From assembly GCF_005280585.1 (NCBI RefSeq), contig NZ_SZVO01000019.1, positions 116,046-180,045 of the forward strand: a stretch of 64,000 nucleotides of DNA. Direction: 5' to 3'. The stretch comes from Dyadobacter frigoris. Lineage in GTDB: Bacteria > Bacteroidota > Bacteroidia > Cytophagales > Spirosomataceae. The position numbers and the translations under genes are program-made. Under the pieces are notes generated by a model. That model searched no databases, was not told the DNA's origin, and was given only the letters and a program-made list of their open reading frames with translations. Positions 62,274 to 64,000 of this stretch are shown piece by piece (within the stretch, counting starts at the first letter, position 1; every line of letters begins with the position of its first letter).

Positions 62274-62720
62274 ATGACCGGGGATACAAAATACTGGATC
62301 ATCGTGGCATCGAAGGACCATGTCAAAAGCGCGCAGCCCCTGGGCATTGCCCAGGCCTGCCATGGAAAGGTATCGCCTTTGAAAAGAATGCGTAAAGATG
62401 ATTTCATTATCTATTATTCGGGAAAACAGACACTGAGAAGACCCGAGGTGTGCCAGGAATTTACCGCTATAGGAAAGGTTATGGATGATGAAATTTATCA
62501 ATTTCCAGTGTCCGAGGATTTCTGCCCCGCAAGACGTAATATTGAATTTTTGCCAAGTGGAGATGTTTCCATTTTGCCGTTAATTTCCGGACTCAATTTT
62601 ATTCACGACAAGAAAAACTGGGGATATCCATTCCGTTTTGGTCTCCTTGAAATTGACAGGCATGACTTTGAACTGATTTCTTCACAGATGCAACAACAAG
62701 ACTATGCCCAAAAGAATTGA
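62274..62720 (+). CDS. EVE domain protein (UPF0310 type)
   Basis: 148 residues from ATG 62274, ten bases after the VOC stop. KYWIIVASKDHVKSAQPLGI, AQACHGKVSPLKRMRKDDFI, IYYSGKQTLRRPEVCQEFTA and PFRFGLLEIDRHDFELISSQ identify the PUA-related EVE fold. EVE domains are known or proposed to recognise modified bases in DNA or RNA. No toxin, nuclease or methylase is fused or adjacent. Its gene overlaps marR by 17 bases. Confidence 0.9.
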   Translation: MTGDTKYWIIVASKDHVKSAQPLGIAQACHGKVSPLKRMRKDDFIIYYSGKQTLRRPEVCQEFTAIGKVMDDEIYQFPVSEDFCPARRNIEFLPSGDVSILPLISGLNFIHDKKNWGYPFRFGLLEIDRHDFELISSQMQQQDYAQKN

Positions 62721-63168
62721 ATTTCATTTTAAAAAGCCAGAAGACAGTCCGGGTTATCTTCTGGGTCAGCTAACCATGTTATGGCAGAGAAAACAAAAGC
62801 GTGTCTTAGATCCTTTGGACCTGACGCATACCCAGTTCGCACTACTCTGTGCGCTAGCTTGGTTATCCAGGGAAAATGATAAGGTTACGCAGGTGGATAT
62901 AGCCAATCAGGGAAATGCTGACAGGATGATGGTGTCAAAGGTATTGAGGACATTGGAAGAGAAGAACTTCATCACTCGCAATGAGCACCCGACAGATACC
63001 AGGGCGAAAACGATCAAACTAACCCCGGATGGAGAAATGATACTGCAAAAAGCCATTATATGTGTGGAAACTGCCGATCTTGATTTTTTTCACAAGTTCG
63101 GGACAGATCTGACGACCTTTAATTCAACGATGGCGGCACTTATCGAGCAGAACAACAAAGAAGTGTAA
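62704..63168 (+). CDS. MarR family transcriptional regulator
   Basis: 154 residues. The winged helix is seen as LTHTQFALLCALAWLSREND, KVTQVDIANQGNADRMMVSK and KNFITRNEHPTDTRAKTIKL (with the D-x-R wing). Long terminal helices provide the dimer. It starts inside the EVE gene and is the last gene of the operon. The 12-bp dyad at 61854-61888 is the likely autorepressor site. Inducer unknown. Confidence 0.92.
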   Translation: MPKRIEFHFKKPEDSPGYLLGQLTMLWQRKQKRVLDPLDLTHTQFALLCALAWLSRENDKVTQVDIANQGNADRMMVSKVLRTLEEKNFITRNEHPTDTRAKTIKLTPDGEMILQKAIICVETADLDFFHKFGTDLTTFNSTMAALIEQNNKEV

Positions 63169-63738
63169 ATTAAAGTCAATAGGATTAAGCAATTGGAAAC
63201 TATGTTTGTTTTGCACCGAATAACAAGAATACTGATAATCAGTATTTCATGGAGCAAATTGGACTGGCGCAATAACCTAAGTTATATATTAATCAGGAAG
63301 GTTTTTTATTACTGCCTCGGAACTTCCTTATTCGGCATTCTGCCAAATTGATTTATTGCAAGATCTGGCAATAAATTTAAATCAGATAATCATAGCATAA
63401 TAAAAAATGTACCATTGAGTAATTAAAGCTCAAAAGGTCAAATTTACTCTGTTCATAAAATAACTCATAGAATTCAACGCAAATGCTCTTATTTTTAAGT
63501 ATAATATTCAAGCAGCCATCATCATTATACATATAAGAATAGATAATTTTTCATACTTCCAAATTTTTAAGATACAACGGAAAAGTCCTTTCTCAATATA
63601 AATTGGTTTTACAACCAAACGCAAATCACTCAAAATTAGATAAATAAAATCTTAATTAACTTCATAAAAGTCTTATTTAAAGATAGATACAATAAAGTAC
63701 TTATAAGAGTATGTTTTGGATTGTATTAAACTAACAAT
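63169..63738. other. AT-rich gap before the insertion sequence
   Basis: About 570 bases without a gene. A perfect 19-bp palindrome AATACTGA-TAA-TCAGTATT lies at 63228-63246, and TTTATTGC/GCAATAAA at about 63353-63378. Nothing recognisable as RNA or protein. Confidence 0.45.
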
Positions 63739-64000
63739 GAGAGCCAGTCGTTAAACTTGTTGAATCTCACCTCAAACAAGTTTTAATGAAAACGAATTTC
63801 ACAGAAATGACTGACTCTCAATGGCAATTTGTAGAAAAAATAATTGACAACAAAAGATCAAGAAAACATTCCTTGCGAACCATAGTAAATGCCATATTAT
63901 GGTTAAATGAAACTGGTGTTCAATGGCGGAATATAGATAGCAAATATCCTGCTTGGCAGACAATTTACTATCATTTTAGGCAATTTAAACTACGTGGGAT
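63739..64000 (+). mobile_element. Left part of an IS5-type insertion sequence
   Basis: The probable left end starts near GAGAGCCAGTCGTT (63739), followed by a hairpin AAACTTGTT/AACAAGTTT (63753-63783) just before the transposase start. The element runs off the window. The right end and target duplication cannot be seen, so the exact boundary is uncertain. Confidence 0.7.
63786..64000 (+). CDS. IS5 family transposase, N-terminal part
   Basis: 71 residues up to the window edge. MTDSQWQFVEKIIDNKRSRK, LRTIVNAILWLNETGVQWRN and YPAWQTIYYHFRQFK are the DUF4096 N-terminal region of IS5 (IS1031/ISL2-like) transposases, which precedes the DDE catalytic domain. Start ATG 63786 lies behind a hairpin that could reduce translation. 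Confidence 0.9.
   Translation, partial: MKTNFTEMTDSQWQFVEKIIDNKRSRKHSLRTIVNAILWLNETGVQWRNIDSKYPAWQTIYYHFRQFKLRG

Noticed and set aside
62274..62720. EVE protein as part of a restriction or defence island
   Set aside because: No nuclease, methylase or other defence gene lies beside it; the operon with VOC and MarR points to chemical stress instead.

Overview
The window looks like a chromosomal segment of an aerobic member of the Bacteroidota, most plausibly a Cytophagales bacterium near Dyadobacter or Spirosoma. The genus is inferred from gene content. Supporting features are type IX secretion (T9SS) C-terminal domains of two kinds, a short primary sigma factor of about 290 residues, -7 boxes of the TAnnTTTG type, a HU-CCDC81/SPOR protein, a TonB-type energy transducer and a ComEC without a C-terminal hydrolase domain. 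There are about 50 confident protein genes, one tRNA gene, several clear hairpin terminators, a handful of gene remnants and the left part of an insertion sequence.

Layout. 1-11 kb holds small stress and envelope genes: a luciferase-like monooxygenase, a secreted cyclophilin, Tex, an OprO/P-type porin, SRPBCC proteins, an extradiol dioxygenase, and an Rrf2 regulator beside an NAD(P)-binding reductase that share a 9-7-9 operator. 11-26 kb is mostly housekeeping: a T9SS type B protein, RlmD, DnaB, PhoH, a secreted M43 metalloprotease, ComEC, a dCMP deaminase, a SlyD-like isomerase, an AcpH-like protein and the DNA polymerase III delta subunit. 25.3-38.1 kb is an accessory block with an ABC exporter, a TetX-related monooxygenase, a second FAD monooxygenase, two SDR reductases, a Crp-type regulator, three AraC-type regulators, a GC-rich reductase pseudogene and a truncated acetyltransferase. 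It ends at a CAT-anticodon tRNA gene. 38.3-57 kb is core again: START-like protein and LptF/G permease, rpsO-pnp, primary sigma factor, menD, TPR proteins, an envelope cluster (1021-residue TPR protein, barrel protein, HU/SPOR protein, TonB), folC, trmB and gapA. 57.5-64 kb holds dapD, an XRE regulator behind an array of TTTACA sites, a TetR regulator with a 50-bp palindrome beside a second TetX-like gene, a VOC-EVE-MarR operon with a 12-bp dyad over its promoter, and the start of an IS5-type element.

How the genes work together. The accessory genes repeat one plan: a small redox or resistance enzyme beside its own one-component regulator (Rrf2, Crp, AraC, TetR or MarR). In four cases a palindrome suited to that regulator class can be seen in the promoter region. 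I see no phage, CRISPR array or obvious large defence system. The most interesting material is this set of self-regulated enzyme modules, especially the VOC-EVE-MarR operon and the two TetX relatives whose drug-contacting residues differ from those of TetX. The several gene remnants suggest active turnover.
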